Assembly (NCBI GenBank): GCA_934402375.1
Contig: CAKRUB010000041.1
Span: 1-21,469 of the forward strand
Direction: 5' to 3'
From: an uncultured Acetatifactor sp.
GTDB lineage: Bacteria; Bacillota; Clostridia; Lachnospirales; Lachnospiraceae
Length of the DNA: 21,469 bases
Shown here: piece after piece, positions 6,442 through 15,228 of the stretch
Layout: every line of letters starts with the position of its first letter
Position numbering within the stretch: position 1 is the stretch's first letter
Translations under genes and position numbers: made by a program
Notes under the pieces: model-generated
What the model was told of the DNA's origin: nothing
What the model saw: the letters and a program-made list of their open reading frames with translations, nothing else
Databases searched by the model: none

Positions 6442-7899
6442 ATGAGGAAGTATCAAAAGAAGCTTGTTATCCTGACAACAGTCGGGGCATTGGCGGTAGG
6501 TTCACTGTCTGTATCGGCAGCGGGACTGAGAGATGTGTTCGATGCGAAGTATTATGCAGATACCTATGAGGATCTGAAAAATGCGTACGGGTACGATGAA
6601 GAAGCATTGTTCAACCATTACATGACATGGGGACTCGCCGAGGGAAGAAGTATGAACCCCGTGTTTGATGTACAGGCATATAGAAATGCGTATGGTGATC
6701 TGAATGAGGCATTTGGGGAAGATTGGGATGCCTATGTCAACCACTATTTTGCCTATGGCATGAAGGAAGGCAGAAATAGCGGGATTTTGTTTGATCCGGT
6801 CGCTTATGCGGAAGCGTACCCTGACATCAAAGAAGCTTTTGGAGATGATTATGCAGCCATCCTGAGACATTATCTTACCTATGGTATTCAGGAGGGAAGA
6901 ACTGCAGGCGTGACGGTGAAGGAGGAACCGCAGGTTCAGAATATTTCAACATCGGCACAGACACCGGAACCTAGTTCTACGCCAACTCCCGATTCAACAG
7001 CAAAAGAAAAACAGTATGAAAGAATTACATTTCCGGATGGCGGCTATATAGAATATTCAATATCCGATGAGGAAAATAAAACGGTCGATCAATATGGGAT
7101 AAAATATTATTCTTACAAAGAAGGCTTGAACGACAAAATAATGGCGCTCGTAGAGGAACAGATGGCTAACGATCCATATGTTGCGCAGTTTTTGAAACAG
7201 TACGGGGATCGCTACAATTTTATAACCTGTTATGATGATGTAAACATTAGTGGCGAGGAATGTCCTTTTGTATATGGTACTTTATATGATGAAGAGGGAA
7301 AACTTGCGCTCTACGTATTTGTTTCCGGATCAGAGGATGTAAATGATACGTCATCGGAAGATGAGATTGCAGGAAGATACTATTGGTTTTTTGATGATGT
7401 ATATCAGGCAGCTTCATGGATTGAAGCTCCTGTTTTGAACAACGAATATGTTTATATTGCACCATTTAACTGTGTATATGATGATATAGATGACAGATAT
7501 TATTCTATTAGCGGATCTATAGACAGAGATATGGATTTGATGATTGCGCTGGATCAGCTTTGTGAACTTGAGGAAGGTGAGAGCTATACTTTTAATGGAC
7601 TGGATTTAATCTACCAGGGGTATCGTAATATTGCTGAAGGTGAGGGCAAGTGCTGGGCTGTTGTATTTAAGGACGAAGGTGGAAAAACATATGTTGTTTT
7701 ACCGCAGATGCAGAATTATTCAGAATATGTTAAAAAATATCCGGAGACAGAGCGGACAGATAATGGATATGGCTTGTTCCTTAATAATTATATGAGCGAT
7801 GTCATTGGGCATCTGATGAAGCCATACATCGGCGATGCGGCACCGGGCTCTTCTTCGGCTTCTGCATCCAGCCGCAGCTACATATTTACAAAGAACTAA
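6442..7899 (+). CDS. Secreted protein with three 42-residue repeats and an unknown C-terminal domain
   Basis: A 485-residue exported protein. Residues 1-26 form a signal peptide (basic MRKYQKK, hydrophobic core, likely cut after VSA). Three tandem repeats of exactly 42 residues follow (32-73, 74-115, 116-157), each built on FDxxxYxxxYxDLxxAFGxDxxAxxxHYxxxGxxEGR. A Thr/Pro/Ser-rich linker (about 166-190) leads to an acidic, tyrosine-rich domain of about 290 residues that I do not recognise. The repeats resemble those seen in surface or secreted proteins of gut Clostridia, and a wall-binding or protein-binding role is only a guess. The ATG at 6442 has GGAGG seven bases upstream. It appears monocistronic and is probably controlled by the palindrome in its promoter. 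Confidence 0.85.
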   Translation: MRKYQKKLVILTTVGALAVGSLSVSAAGLRDVFDAKYYADTYEDLKNAYGYDEEALFNHYMTWGLAEGRSMNPVFDVQAYRNAYGDLNEAFGEDWDAYVNHYFAYGMKEGRNSGILFDPVAYAEAYPDIKEAFGDDYAAILRHYLTYGIQEGRTAGVTVKEEPQVQNISTSAQTPEPSSTPTPDSTAKEKQYERITFPDGGYIEYSISDEENKTVDQYGIKYYSYKEGLNDKIMALVEEQMANDPYVAQFLKQYGDRYNFITCYDDVNISGEECPFVYGTLYDEEGKLALYVFVSGSEDVNDTSSEDEIAGRYYWFFDDVYQAASWIEAPVLNNEYVYIAPFNCVYDDIDDRYYSISGSIDRDMDLMIALDQLCELEEGESYTFNGLDLIYQGYRNIAEGEGKCWAVVFKDEGGKTYVVLPQMQNYSEYVKKYPETERTDNGYGLFLNNYMSDVIGHLMKPYIGDAAPGSSSASASSRSYIFTKN

Positions 7900-7965
7900 C
7901 GCATAGGCAGGACATGCCGGGAAACGCAATGGCAGAGTAATGTGTCTGAGAAAATGCATATTGTA

Positions 7966-8017
7966 TAAAAACAAAAACAGAAGCTGTAGTATGAGGGCAA
8001 CTTCATGCTACAGCTTC
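7966..8017 (-). terminator. Terminator of the XRE regulator gene
   Basis: On the minus strand a 15-bp stem (8003-8017 with 7980-7994, one G-U pair) is followed by TGTTTTTGTTTTT. The stem overlaps the stop codon of the regulator. The plus-strand side lacks a clean T tract, but the hairpin may also slow transcripts from the convergent 6442 gene. Confidence 0.82.
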
Positions 8018-8355
8018 ATCATTTTCATCTTTTTCAGTGAATTCAGATATTCTATCACCTGTGTCAATTCCTCGGCGGAAAGGTGGTTCGCTATGTCAAT
8101 GATTGTATCAGGCTTCTTGGCGGCATCTTCCAGGGTGATGCCAAACAGAATATAATCGGAGGATAAATGGAACTGCTGGCAGAGGCGATACAAGGTTTCC
8201 TGTGACATTCCTTTTTTCCCGTTTTCAATTTCAGAAAGAAAATTTACCGAAATATCCATGAATTCGGCAAATTGTGCCTGCGTATAGTCGTGTTGTACTC
8301 TGAAATCGTGTACTCTTTTTCCTACAGAGCGCTTTAAGTTCTTATCATACTCCAT
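8008..8355 (-). CDS. XRE/Cro-CI-type transcriptional regulator
   Basis: A 115-residue DNA-binding protein. Residues about 8-66 form a helix-turn-helix of the XRE class (VGKRVHDFRVQHDYTQAQFAEFMDIS, then NFLSEIENGKKGMSQETLYRLCQQF). The tail (SAEELTQVIEYLNSLKKMK) is probably a short dimerisation helix. The ATG at 8355 is preceded by GGGAGGAG. It is divergent from the ABC importer operon, which makes that operon or itself a plausible target. No clear shared operator was found in the 197-bp intergenic region. Ligand and targets are unknown. Confidence 0.9.
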   Translation of the reverse strand: MEYDKNLKRSVGKRVHDFRVQHDYTQAQFAEFMDISVNFLSEIENGKKGMSQETLYRLCQQFHLSSDYILFGITLEDAAKKPDTIIDIANHLSAEELTQVIEYLNSLKKMKMMKL

Positions 8356-8383
8356 CGTAAGCTCCTCCCGATACTTATCTCAT

Positions 8384-8389
8384 TCTATA
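8384..8389 (-). promoter_or_regulatory. Extended -10 of the XRE regulator promoter
   Basis: Read on the minus strand, TGGTATAGA is an extended -10 element (TG-N-TATAGA) about 30 bp ahead of the regulator start. The -35 is poor (TTTGTG with a long spacer), so confidence is limited. Confidence 0.45.
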
Positions 8390-8459
8390 CCACTTTTGTT
8401 TTAATATACACAAACTAAAGAAATGCATTAATCGCTATGAGCGAAGATAAAAATCTCTA

Positions 8460-8488
8460 TTGACATTATGTGGAAAATATAGTATGAT
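8460..8488 (+). promoter_or_regulatory. Promoter of the ABC importer operon
   Basis: TTGACA (8460-8465) and TATGAT (8483-8488) are exactly 17 bp apart. The leader to the first start codon is about 60 nt, with GAGGGGG at 8539-8545 as ribosome binding site. It diverges from the XRE regulator gene. Confidence 0.78.
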
Positions 8489-8552
8489 TCATTTCATATT
8501 AAACAGATAGGAATTATATACATATAAATTCAAGCCATGAGGGGGCATACAT

Positions 8553-9521
8553 ATGAAAGAAAAGAAAAAGGTTGTTGAACTCGCAAAATTGACACTGCCG
8601 CTTTTATCGATTCTGTTTGCGCTGCTGTTGCATGTGGTGTTGACAAACTCGGAAAAGCACCCGGCAGTAGCCTATCCCTATTATAGTGTGGCACTGCTGA
8701 TCGGCTTTGTCGCTTATCTGCTGATTCTACTGCTGTCCTTCCGGAAGGAAGCGCTTCGGGCAAAGCTGCTGTATAAGTGTTACTTCATTGCGGGGGCTGT
8801 GCTCTTTCTGAATCTGCTGAATCTGATCACGCTGAAGTTTGCACTGCTTCCGGTACTCTATTTCCCGTCTCTGGACAGGATTCTCGGGGCGATGGTGAAG
8901 GACAGACTGCTAATTCTGAAATGTCTTGCCTATTCCGCGAGGCTTCTGTTAGGTGGGTATCTGTTCGGGGCACTGTTCGGAATTGCGACGGGTATCCTGA
9001 TCGGCTTCAGCAAGCGGGCGAATTACTGGATCATGCCGGTGATCCGGGTGCTCGGGCCGATTCCCTCCACCGCATGGATTCCGCTCGTTCTGGTATGCTT
9101 TCCCTCCGCGGTCTCCGCGAGCACATTTCTGATCGCGCTTGCCGTCTGGTTTCCGACGACGATCATGACGAGCAGCGGGATTAGCAATGTACCGAACGCA
9201 TACTTTGAGGTTTCCGGCACGCTGGGAGCAGGGAAGCTGACACAGATTTTTTCGGTGGGTGTCCCGGCGGCCATGCCGTTCATGTTTCTGGGATTGTTTA
9301 ACGGTACCTGTTCTTCCTTTATCACGCTTGTCACCGCGGAGATGATCGGCGCGAAATACGGAATCGGCTGGTATGTGAACTGGCAGAAGGAAATGTTGTC
9401 CTACGCGAATGTGTATGCCGGGCTGATTGTGATCGCGGTAGTATTTTCCATATTGATAACGCTTTTGTTCCGCGTCAGGGATAAGGTGCTTGTATGGCAG
9501 AAAGGAGTCATCAAATGGTAG
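8553..9521 (+). CDS. ABC transporter permease, SsuC/TauC-like
   Basis: Inner-membrane channel subunit of an importer, 322 residues. The C-terminal two thirds carry the BPD_transp_1 domain with the EAA-type loop region (EVSGTLGAGKLTQIFSVGVPAAMPFMFLG) that contacts the ATPase. The stretch VLGPIPSTAWIPLVLVCFP is typical of the nitrate/sulfonate/taurine permease group. The N-terminal ~100 residues add extra membrane segments (LLSILFALLLHVVL, ALLIGFVAYLLILLL), longer than standard SsuC (about 260). It is first in a four-gene operon, and its stop overlaps the start of the ATPase gene (ATGGTAG), indicating translational coupling. Substrate is not determinable. Confidence 0.9.
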   Translation: MKEKKKVVELAKLTLPLLSILFALLLHVVLTNSEKHPAVAYPYYSVALLIGFVAYLLILLLSFRKEALRAKLLYKCYFIAGAVLFLNLLNLITLKFALLPVLYFPSLDRILGAMVKDRLLILKCLAYSARLLLGGYLFGALFGIATGILIGFSKRANYWIMPVIRVLGPIPSTAWIPLVLVCFPSAVSASTFLIALAVWFPTTIMTSSGISNVPNAYFEVSGTLGAGKLTQIFSVGVPAAMPFMFLGLFNGTCSSFITLVTAEMIGAKYGIGWYVNWQKEMLSYANVYAGLIVIAVVFSILITLLFRVRDKVLVWQKGVIKW

Positions 9522-10300
9522 GTGGACTGAGCATCAGGGATGTATCGAAGAGCTTTAACAGAAATGGCGAGGAGCTGGTGGCGCTGAACCATGTGAGTCT
9601 GGACATCGAGGCGGGCTCCTTTGTGTCCGTCATCGGGCCGTCCGGCTGCGGCAAGTCGACCCTGCTGCGCCTGATCGCCGGGCTGAATCAGGCGGATGAG
9701 GGAGAGCTCCTTCTCGACGGGGAGCCGATCAAGGGGCCGGGGTGCGACAGGGGCCTGGTATTCCAGAATCCGACGCTCTTTCCGTGGCTGAATATCAGCA
9801 ACAATATCGCCTTCGGACTCAAGGCGGGAAGAAAGCATCTGGATAAGGCGGAAATACAGGAAAAGGTCGCCGCGAATATCAGACTGGTCGGGCTGGAGGG
9901 CTTTGAAAAGTCCTATCCGCACCAGCTCTCGGGCGGCATGTGTCAGAGGGCTTCGCTTGCGAGATCACTTGTCGGGAATCCGAGGCTTCTCCTGCTGGAT
10001 GAGCCGCTGGGGGCGCTGGATGCCTTCACGCGCATGAATATGCAGGATGAGCTGCTGAGAATCTGGGAGCAGGAGAACATGACGATGATTATGGTGACAC
10101 ATGACGTGGACGAGGCAATCTATCTCTCGGACAAAGTAATCGTTATGTCGGCGCGGCCTGCGAAGATCGAGAAAATCATAGACATTAAGATGACGCGCCC
10201 CAGGGCGCGGAGCGGGGAGGAGTTTTTGCTCTACCGTTCCAAGATACTGAAGCTGTTGAACTACGGCGGTAAGGAAGTCGAAATCGGCTATTACATATAA
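9515..10300 (+). CDS. ABC transporter ATP-binding protein, SsuB/TauB-like
   Basis: ATPase subunit of the importer, 261 residues on the cytoplasmic face. Walker A GPSGCGKST, Q-loop VFQNPTLFPWL, signature LSGGM, Walker B LLLLDEPLGALD and the switch histidine in VTHDVDEA are all intact. The ATG at 9515 is preferred over the one at 9494 because AAAGGAG (9501-9507) sits seven bases before it, and it overlaps the permease stop. The sequence style fits the nitrate/sulfonate/taurine subfamily. Confidence 0.95.
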   Translation: MVGGLSIRDVSKSFNRNGEELVALNHVSLDIEAGSFVSVIGPSGCGKSTLLRLIAGLNQADEGELLLDGEPIKGPGCDRGLVFQNPTLFPWLNISNNIAFGLKAGRKHLDKAEIQEKVAANIRLVGLEGFEKSYPHQLSGGMCQRASLARSLVGNPRLLLLDEPLGALDAFTRMNMQDELLRIWEQENMTMIMVTHDVDEAIYLSDKVIVMSARPAKIEKIIDIKMTRPRARSGEEFLLYRSKILKLLNYGGKEVEIGYYI

Positions 10301-10312
10301 GGAGGAGAAGTT

Positions 10313-11317
10313 ATGAAAGGAAATGTACTGAAAAAAGGAGCTATTTTATTGACAGCGGCGGCATTGCTGCTGACCGGCTGCGGCAGCAAGGGGGCGGACG
10401 GTGATGCTAAGGGAGCCACAATGAAGATTGGCTATGGAACCGTTCTGTGTCAGGCACCGCTGCAGATCGCCATTGAAAAGGGCTATTTTGACGAAGAAGG
10501 TCTGGATTACGAGGTGGTGAAGATGGATGGCCTTGTGACGGAATATGTCGGCTCGGGTCAGGTGGATGCCGCCTATGGAATGGTGAGCAAATTTATACAG
10601 CCCATCGACAACGGACTCGACATCATGATGACCGCCGGTGTACACAACGGCTGCATCAAGGTTCTGGTAAAGCCAACTTCCGGCATTGAGAGCATTGCCG
10701 ATCTGAAAGGAAAGACGGTCGGCGTGAACGGTCTGGCAGAGGCTCCCGCCGTGCTGTTAAAGCGGGCGCTGAGCAGCGAGGGCATCGGTGTGACCTCCGA
10801 CAACCTTGAGGTGGATTTCGTGATATACAGCAATTCCGATCTGGCGATGGCGCTGGAGAATGACGCTGTGGACGCAATCTGTCTGGTAGACCCCGCGGCG
10901 ACGGTGGCTGTCAATCAGTACGGCTACAATATCCTTCTGGACACCGCCAAGGATGAGCCCTATGCGGCGGAATATTGCTGCGCAACCTTTGTGACCGGCG
11001 ATTTCGCAAGGAATTACCCGGAGGAAGCCGCAAAGTTTACAAGAGCCGTGATGAAGGCTTCCGCATGGGTGGAGGAGCATCCGGATGAGGCGGCACAGCT
11101 TTTGATCGAGAAGGAATATCTCTCCGGTAATCCCGAGGTGTTTGCAAACATTCTGAGAAGCTATAACTGCAAGCCCTCCGTGCAGGGCGGCTATGATTCG
11201 ACGGTAAGCAATGTCGATGAATTTAAGAGAATCGGGCTGCTGAGCGGGGACATCGATACGGATGCATTTGTGAAAAAGGCGTTTATCTTCCTTGACGGAG
11301 TGGAAGAGACATATTAA
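10313..11317 (+). CDS. Substrate-binding lipoprotein of the SsuA/TauA (NMT1-like) family
   Basis: Extracellular binding protein of the importer, 334 residues. A lipoprotein signal (MKGNVLKKGAILLTAAALLLTGC, lipobox LTGC) anchors it. The mature protein shows the NMT1/SsuA pattern: IGYGTVLCQAPLQIAIEKGYFDEEGLDYE, ADLKGKTVGVNG, and an inner VDAICLVDPAATVA. The family binds sulfonates, taurine, nitrate, or thiamine precursors. Here the next gene is a sulfur amino acid-type enzyme, which favours an organosulfur ligand by inference only. It follows the ATPase gene by 12 nt, with AAGGAGGAG as ribosome binding site. Confidence 0.92.
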   Translation: MKGNVLKKGAILLTAAALLLTGCGSKGADGDAKGATMKIGYGTVLCQAPLQIAIEKGYFDEEGLDYEVVKMDGLVTEYVGSGQVDAAYGMVSKFIQPIDNGLDIMMTAGVHNGCIKVLVKPTSGIESIADLKGKTVGVNGLAEAPAVLLKRALSSEGIGVTSDNLEVDFVIYSNSDLAMALENDAVDAICLVDPAATVAVNQYGYNILLDTAKDEPYAAEYCCATFVTGDFARNYPEEAAKFTRAVMKASAWVEEHPDEAAQLLIEKEYLSGNPEVFANILRSYNCKPSVQGGYDSTVSNVDEFKRIGLLSGDIDTDAFVKKAFIFLDGVEETY

Positions 11318-11331
11318 ATGGGAGGAACCCG

Positions 11332-13323
11332 ATGCAGGAAATATTTAAAATCAGACCGAATATCTGGCACATACAGGATGTAGAGGGAGTCTTCTTTACA
11401 GTGCTTGCAGGGGAGAGGGAAGCGCTTGTCGTTGACAGCGGCTATGGAAAGGCTGACCACAGGGCATTTGTGGAAAGCCTCATCCATACGCCCTACCTCG
11501 TCGCCAATTCGCACGGACACCCGGATCATGTCGGCGGCAACAGCCAGTACAACACGGTCTATGTGCATCCGGCGGATCTTGCCATGGCGGAAAAGAAGGG
11601 TTCTTTTGCGGCAGACAGACCGTTTCTCAAGCCCTTGCAGGAGGAGACGGTTTACGATCTGGGCGGGCTTCATGTGAGGGTGACGGCGCTTCCCGGGCAT
11701 ACAAAGGGAACCGTTGGATTTCTGGCGGAGGAATACCGGCTGCTGATCGCCGGGGATGCGTTCAATCCTGACATGTGGATGTTCGCGGAGAATCACGACA
11801 CCCTTGACACTCTGGAGCAGACCTTGGAGAAGGCGCTTACGCTTCCATTTGACAGCTATCTCGGTTCCCATACGACGAAGGAGATACCGCAGAATTTCCT
11901 GAGGGAGGCGCTTGCGAATGTCAGGGAGCGGAGGGTGGACTGGCATTCATGGGAAAAAATTCTTGGCAGAGACACCTATGAGATCATCCATCAGGGAAAA
12001 TACGGCAGATCTTCGATCCGTATCGACGAGGAGGAAGCGCTGCGGATTCAGGCGACGCAGGAGAGGGGCTTTTATACACGTCTGCTGCACGGGAATGACG
12101 ACACTCATTTCGCCGATGGAGCCACAATTCCACCGGTGTACCAGACGAGCGCATTCAGCCATGAGACGGCGCAGGAGATCGCCGACATTTTTGCCAAAAA
12201 GCAGGCGGGCTACAATTACAGCAGGATCGGCAATCCGACGATCCGGGCATTTGAGGAGAGAATCACGGTGCTCGAGGGCGGCGCTATGTCGGTGGCGTTT
12301 GCTTCGGGCATGGCGGCAATCACAGCTTCGCTCATGAATGTCCTGTCCGCCGGGGATGCGTTCATCTCGACAACAGGACTTTACGGCGGGACGATAGAGC
12401 TGTTCAAGGGACTTGCGCGCTTCGGAATCACAGTGAAATATGTGCCGGTAAATGATTTTGAAGCGATGGAGAAGGCAATTACTCCGGAGGTAAAGCTGAT
12501 CTTCGCGGAAACCATCAGCAATCCGGGACTGAAGGTGGCCGACATCGGGAAAATGTCGGAGATAGCGCATCAGTTTGGGATTCCGCTGTTTCTGGACAAT
12601 ACGATGGCAACGCCCCTGCTGGTGCGTCCGATTGCATGGGGAGCCGATGTTGTCATCCACTCCTCGTCAAAGTACATCAACGGCAGCGGTGGCGGAATCA
12701 GCGGGATTGTGACGGACAGCGGGCGCTTTGCGTGGGATGAGCAGAAATTTCCGTCGCTGGCACCCTTCCTGAAAAATCCGGCGGGACTTCCGGCTTATGC
12801 CGTGAGACTCCGCGCCGACATGCTCTGCAATTACGGCGCATGCCTGTCCCCGCAGAATGCCTTCCTGAACATGCTGGGGCTGGAGACGCTGGGACTGCGC
12901 GTGGAGCGGGAATGCTCAAATGCGCTGGCACTGGCGCACTATTTCAGCACGATTCCCGGCATCTTGGTCAACTATCCCGGTCTGGAGGACAGCGTGGGCT
13001 ATCAGACGGCACAGAGGATTCTGAAGAACGGCTACGGTGCAATCCTGACAGTGCGGTTCGGCACGAGGGAAAAGGCGTTTCAGGTGATGGATGCCCTGCA
13101 CATATCGCAGATCGTCTCCAACATAGGGGACAACCGGACGCTGGTTGTCCATCCGGCATCGACGATGGCGCTGCACTCCACGGAGCAGGAGCGCGAGGAC
13201 GCCGGAGTCTATGATGATCTGGTCAGGGTCAGCGTGGGCATTGAGGACATTGCGGATATTATCGGCGATTTCGACCGTGCACTGAGCCTCGCGGGAGTGA
13301 AAGAAAGGGCTTGCATTTCCTGA
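11332..13323 (+). CDS. Fusion: metallo-beta-lactamase domain + Cys/Met-metabolism PLP enzyme
   Basis: A single 663-residue frame holding two enzymes. Residues about 1-225 form a metallo-beta-lactamase fold with the zinc motif H61-x-H63-x-D65-H66 (SHGHPDHVGG), then LPGHTKGT, AGDAFNPD and LGSHTTKE. Residues about 240-655 are a gamma-family PLP enzyme of the methionine gamma-lyase / O-acetylhomoserine sulfhydrylase group: YSRIGNPT, ASGMAAI, AETISNPG, LDNTMATP, catalytic lysine K447 in SSSKYI, and the C-terminal RVSVGIED. Both active sites look intact. AGGAA sits before the ATG at 11332, 14 nt after the binding-protein stop, so it ends the importer operon. The pair could act in sequence on an imported thioester, lactone or sulfur amino acid derivative, but the reaction is unknown. 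Confidence 0.93.
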   Translation: MQEIFKIRPNIWHIQDVEGVFFTVLAGEREALVVDSGYGKADHRAFVESLIHTPYLVANSHGHPDHVGGNSQYNTVYVHPADLAMAEKKGSFAADRPFLKPLQEETVYDLGGLHVRVTALPGHTKGTVGFLAEEYRLLIAGDAFNPDMWMFAENHDTLDTLEQTLEKALTLPFDSYLGSHTTKEIPQNFLREALANVRERRVDWHSWEKILGRDTYEIIHQGKYGRSSIRIDEEEALRIQATQERGFYTRLLHGNDDTHFADGATIPPVYQTSAFSHETAQEIADIFAKKQAGYNYSRIGNPTIRAFEERITVLEGGAMSVAFASGMAAITASLMNVLSAGDAFISTTGLYGGTIELFKGLARFGITVKYVPVNDFEAMEKAITPEVKLIFAETISNPGLKVADIGKMSEIAHQFGIPLFLDNTMATPLLVRPIAWGADVVIHSSSKYINGSGGGISGIVTDSGRFAWDEQKFPSLAPFLKNPAGLPAYAVRLRADMLCNYGACLSPQNAFLNMLGLETLGLRVERECSNALALAHYFSTIPGILVNYPGLEDSVGYQTAQRILKNGYGAILTVRFGTREKAFQVMDALHISQIVSNIGDNRTLVVHPASTMALHSTEQEREDAGVYDDLVRVSVGIEDIADIIGDFDRALSLAGVKERACIS

Positions 13324-13339
13324 CGGATAGTGTTATCCT
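13311..13339 (+). promoter_or_regulatory. Promoter of the ribU unit
   Basis: TTGCAT (13311-13316) and TATCCT (13334-13339) are 17 bp apart, overlapping the 3' end of the fusion gene. The position just ahead of the FMN riboswitch supports it. Confidence 0.55.
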
Positions 13340-13372
13340 AGGAGCGTAAAAAATATAAAAATTGAAAGAAAA

Positions 13373-13512
13373 TTCTTCGGGGTTGGGTGTAATTCCCTAC
13401 TGGCGGTAAAGTCCGCGACCCATGGCAGACGGAACCTGCGAAAGCGGGACAGATGTCATGGCTGACTCGGTGAAAGTCCGGGACCAACAGTAAAGTCTGG
13501 ATGAAAGAAGAA
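13373..13512 (+). ncRNA. FMN riboswitch (RFN element)
   Basis: The conserved RFN pattern is clear: closing stem TTCTTC/GAAGAA (13373-13378 with 13507-13512), then GGGGTTGGGTGTAATTCCC, CTGGCGGTAAAGTCC, a variable hairpin near 13430-13460, GACTCGGTGAAAGTCCGG, and ACAGTAAAGTCTGGATG. FMN binding should favour the terminator that follows and shut off ribU. With its terminator and promoter it fills the gap 13324-13699. Confidence 0.97.
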
Positions 13513-13585
13513 AAGTTCGGCTGCGGCTTCTATTGACCGATTGGATGAAGGATCGGGGAGGCGGCAGTTGGGAGCAGTGTATAAC

Positions 13586-13619
13586 AGACCCCGAATCTTT
13601 TCAGGATTCGGGGTCTTTG
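13586..13619 (+). terminator. Riboswitch-controlled terminator
   Basis: A perfect 12-bp stem, AGACCCCGAATC (13586-13597) with GATTCGGGGTCT (13605-13616), runs into a short T stretch. It is placed between the FMN aptamer and ribU as an expression platform. Confidence 0.85.
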
Positions 13620-13699
13620 TGCGTGGTGACATACGTGCATCGCGGCTTCCTATACGAGGCAAGAAGAATTTTCCGACAGAAAAATGGAGGAAAAGTAAA

Positions 13700-14437
13700 A
13701 TGAACAAACTGTTTCAAGCTGTAGCAGACAACCTGCTCTACGTCTTAAGTTTTCTGGCAATCATTGTGGCACTCTTTGTGCTGGCGCTTCTTCTGGAGAA
13801 GGCGGCACAGAAAAAGAATGGGCGGAAAGAGCCGATATTCAACACGCGGAAGACCGCGATGATCGGTATGTTTTCAGCCATTGCCGCGATTCTGATGTTG
13901 TTCGAGTTCCCGCTGCCCTTTGCGCCGTTCTTTTACAAGCTGGATTTCAGCGAACTGCCGATTCTCATTGGCACCTTCGCGTTCGGACCGGCAGCAGGCG
14001 TTATGATGGAGTTTATCAAAATACTTCTGAAACTGATCTTCAAGGGGACAACGACAGCCTTTGTGGGCGACCTTGCAAACTTTGTTGTCGGGTGCAGCTT
14101 CATTCTTCCGGCATCGGTGGTCTATGCATTTCATAAGAACAAGAAGAGCGCAGTTATTGCCTGCATCACCGGAACGGTAGTCATGACGATCTTTGGAACG
14201 GCACTCAACGCAATCTATCTGCTGCCCGCATTCTCCAAGCTCTACGGAATACCCTTGGAGGGACTGATCGCAATGGGGGCGGAGACAAACGGACTGGTGG
14301 CAGAGGGCAGCATTGTGAGCTTTGTGATCGCGTGTGTTGCGCCGCTGAACCTGATCAAGGGTGTCAGCGTGTCGGTGATCACGCTGCTTGTGTACAAGCC
14401 ACTCAGCCCGCTGATCAAGACAGGGCATAGAAAGTAG
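13700..14437 (+). CDS. ribU: Riboflavin ECF transporter S component
   Basis: Membrane subunit of an energy-coupling-factor importer that binds riboflavin. The 245 residues are longer than many RibU proteins because of an N-terminal hydrophobic segment (YVLSFLAIIVALFVLALLL) before the S-component core. The core has the RibU-typical FFYKLDFSELPILIGTFAFGP, a KILLKLIFKGTTTAFVGDLANF segment and a C-terminal PLNLIKG. The frame is open upstream from 13541, but ATG 13700 follows GGAGG (13686-13690). The FMN riboswitch upstream confirms the ligand. The shared EcfA1/A2/T module is not in the window. Confidence 0.96.
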   Translation: MNKLFQAVADNLLYVLSFLAIIVALFVLALLLEKAAQKKNGRKEPIFNTRKTAMIGMFSAIAAILMLFEFPLPFAPFFYKLDFSELPILIGTFAFGPAAGVMMEFIKILLKLIFKGTTTAFVGDLANFVVGCSFILPASVVYAFHKNKKSAVIACITGTVVMTIFGTALNAIYLLPAFSKLYGIPLEGLIAMGAETNGLVAEGSIVSFVIACVAPLNLIKGVSVSVITLLVYKPLSPLIKTGHRK

Positions 14438-14481
14438 GGGAAAACCGGAAACGGTGATAAAGCATACGGGGAGGTACAGAT

Positions 14482-15228
14482 TTGTACAGGGTAGCTATAT
14501 GCGATGACGAAGTCGATACATGCCGTGAAATTGAGCATATAATTCAGGAAAGCAGCCTTATGGTGGAACCCGGATTTCACATAGATGTATTTTATTCGGG
14601 AGAAACCTTGATTCATTGCTTGAAATCGGGTACAGAGTATGATTTTCTGATTCTTGACATTGAACTGGCAGAGCTGAGCGGGGTTGACGTAGGAAAATAT
14701 TTGAGGGAGGACAACCATAATTTTCATACGCAGATTGTTTTTATTTCTTCAAAGGACACCTACGCCATGCAGCTCTTTGCGGTTCAGCCGCTGGACTTTC
14801 TGGTAAAGCCGGTAAAGGCGAAAACACTGATGGACACGATCGGGAGAGGGCTGGAAATCATGATGTATTCCGGAGACTTTTTTGTGTGCAAATCAGGGAA
14901 AGAGCATATAACACTCAATTACAAGGAAATTTTATACCTGACCAGTAATAAACGGGTGGTAAGTGTTGTCTGCAGGGATGAGACAGTCAGCTATTACGGG
15001 AAACTATCGCAGGAAATAGGAAGACTGCCGGATTGTTTCCTGCAAATTCATAATTCATACATCATAAATTTAAATGCAATCAAAAAGAGCGGCAGGGATT
15101 ATGTGATCATGAATAATGGAGACCATATAAGTATTACCAGAAGGTACTCCGAAATTTTTAAAGAGAGAATGCTGTTAAGATGGAGAAAACTCAGCGGGGG
15201 AACACAAGATGGACTACTATCTGATTAA
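14482..15228 (+). CDS. LytTR-type response regulator (AgrA-like)
   Basis: Cytoplasmic two-component regulator of 248 residues. The receiver domain has the acidic pair D8-D9, phospho-acceptor D59 in FLILDIELAELSG, and K in FLVKPVK. The C-terminal half is a LytTR DNA-binding domain (YLTSNKRVVSVVCRDETVSYYG to RRYSEIFKERML). The start is TTG at 14482 with GGGGAGG seven bases upstream. It lies 44 nt after ribU with no clear terminator, so read-through from ribU is possible. It overlaps the kinase gene by 20 nt. Predicted to control the agrD promoter through the direct repeat at 16479-16511. Confidence 0.94.
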   Translation: MYRVAICDDEVDTCREIEHIIQESSLMVEPGFHIDVFYSGETLIHCLKSGTEYDFLILDIELAELSGVDVGKYLREDNHNFHTQIVFISSKDTYAMQLFAVQPLDFLVKPVKAKTLMDTIGRGLEIMMYSGDFFVCKSGKEHITLNYKEILYLTSNKRVVSVVCRDETVSYYGKLSQEIGRLPDCFLQIHNSYIINLNAIKKSGRDYVIMNNGDHISITRRYSEIFKERMLLRWRKLSGGTQDGLLSD

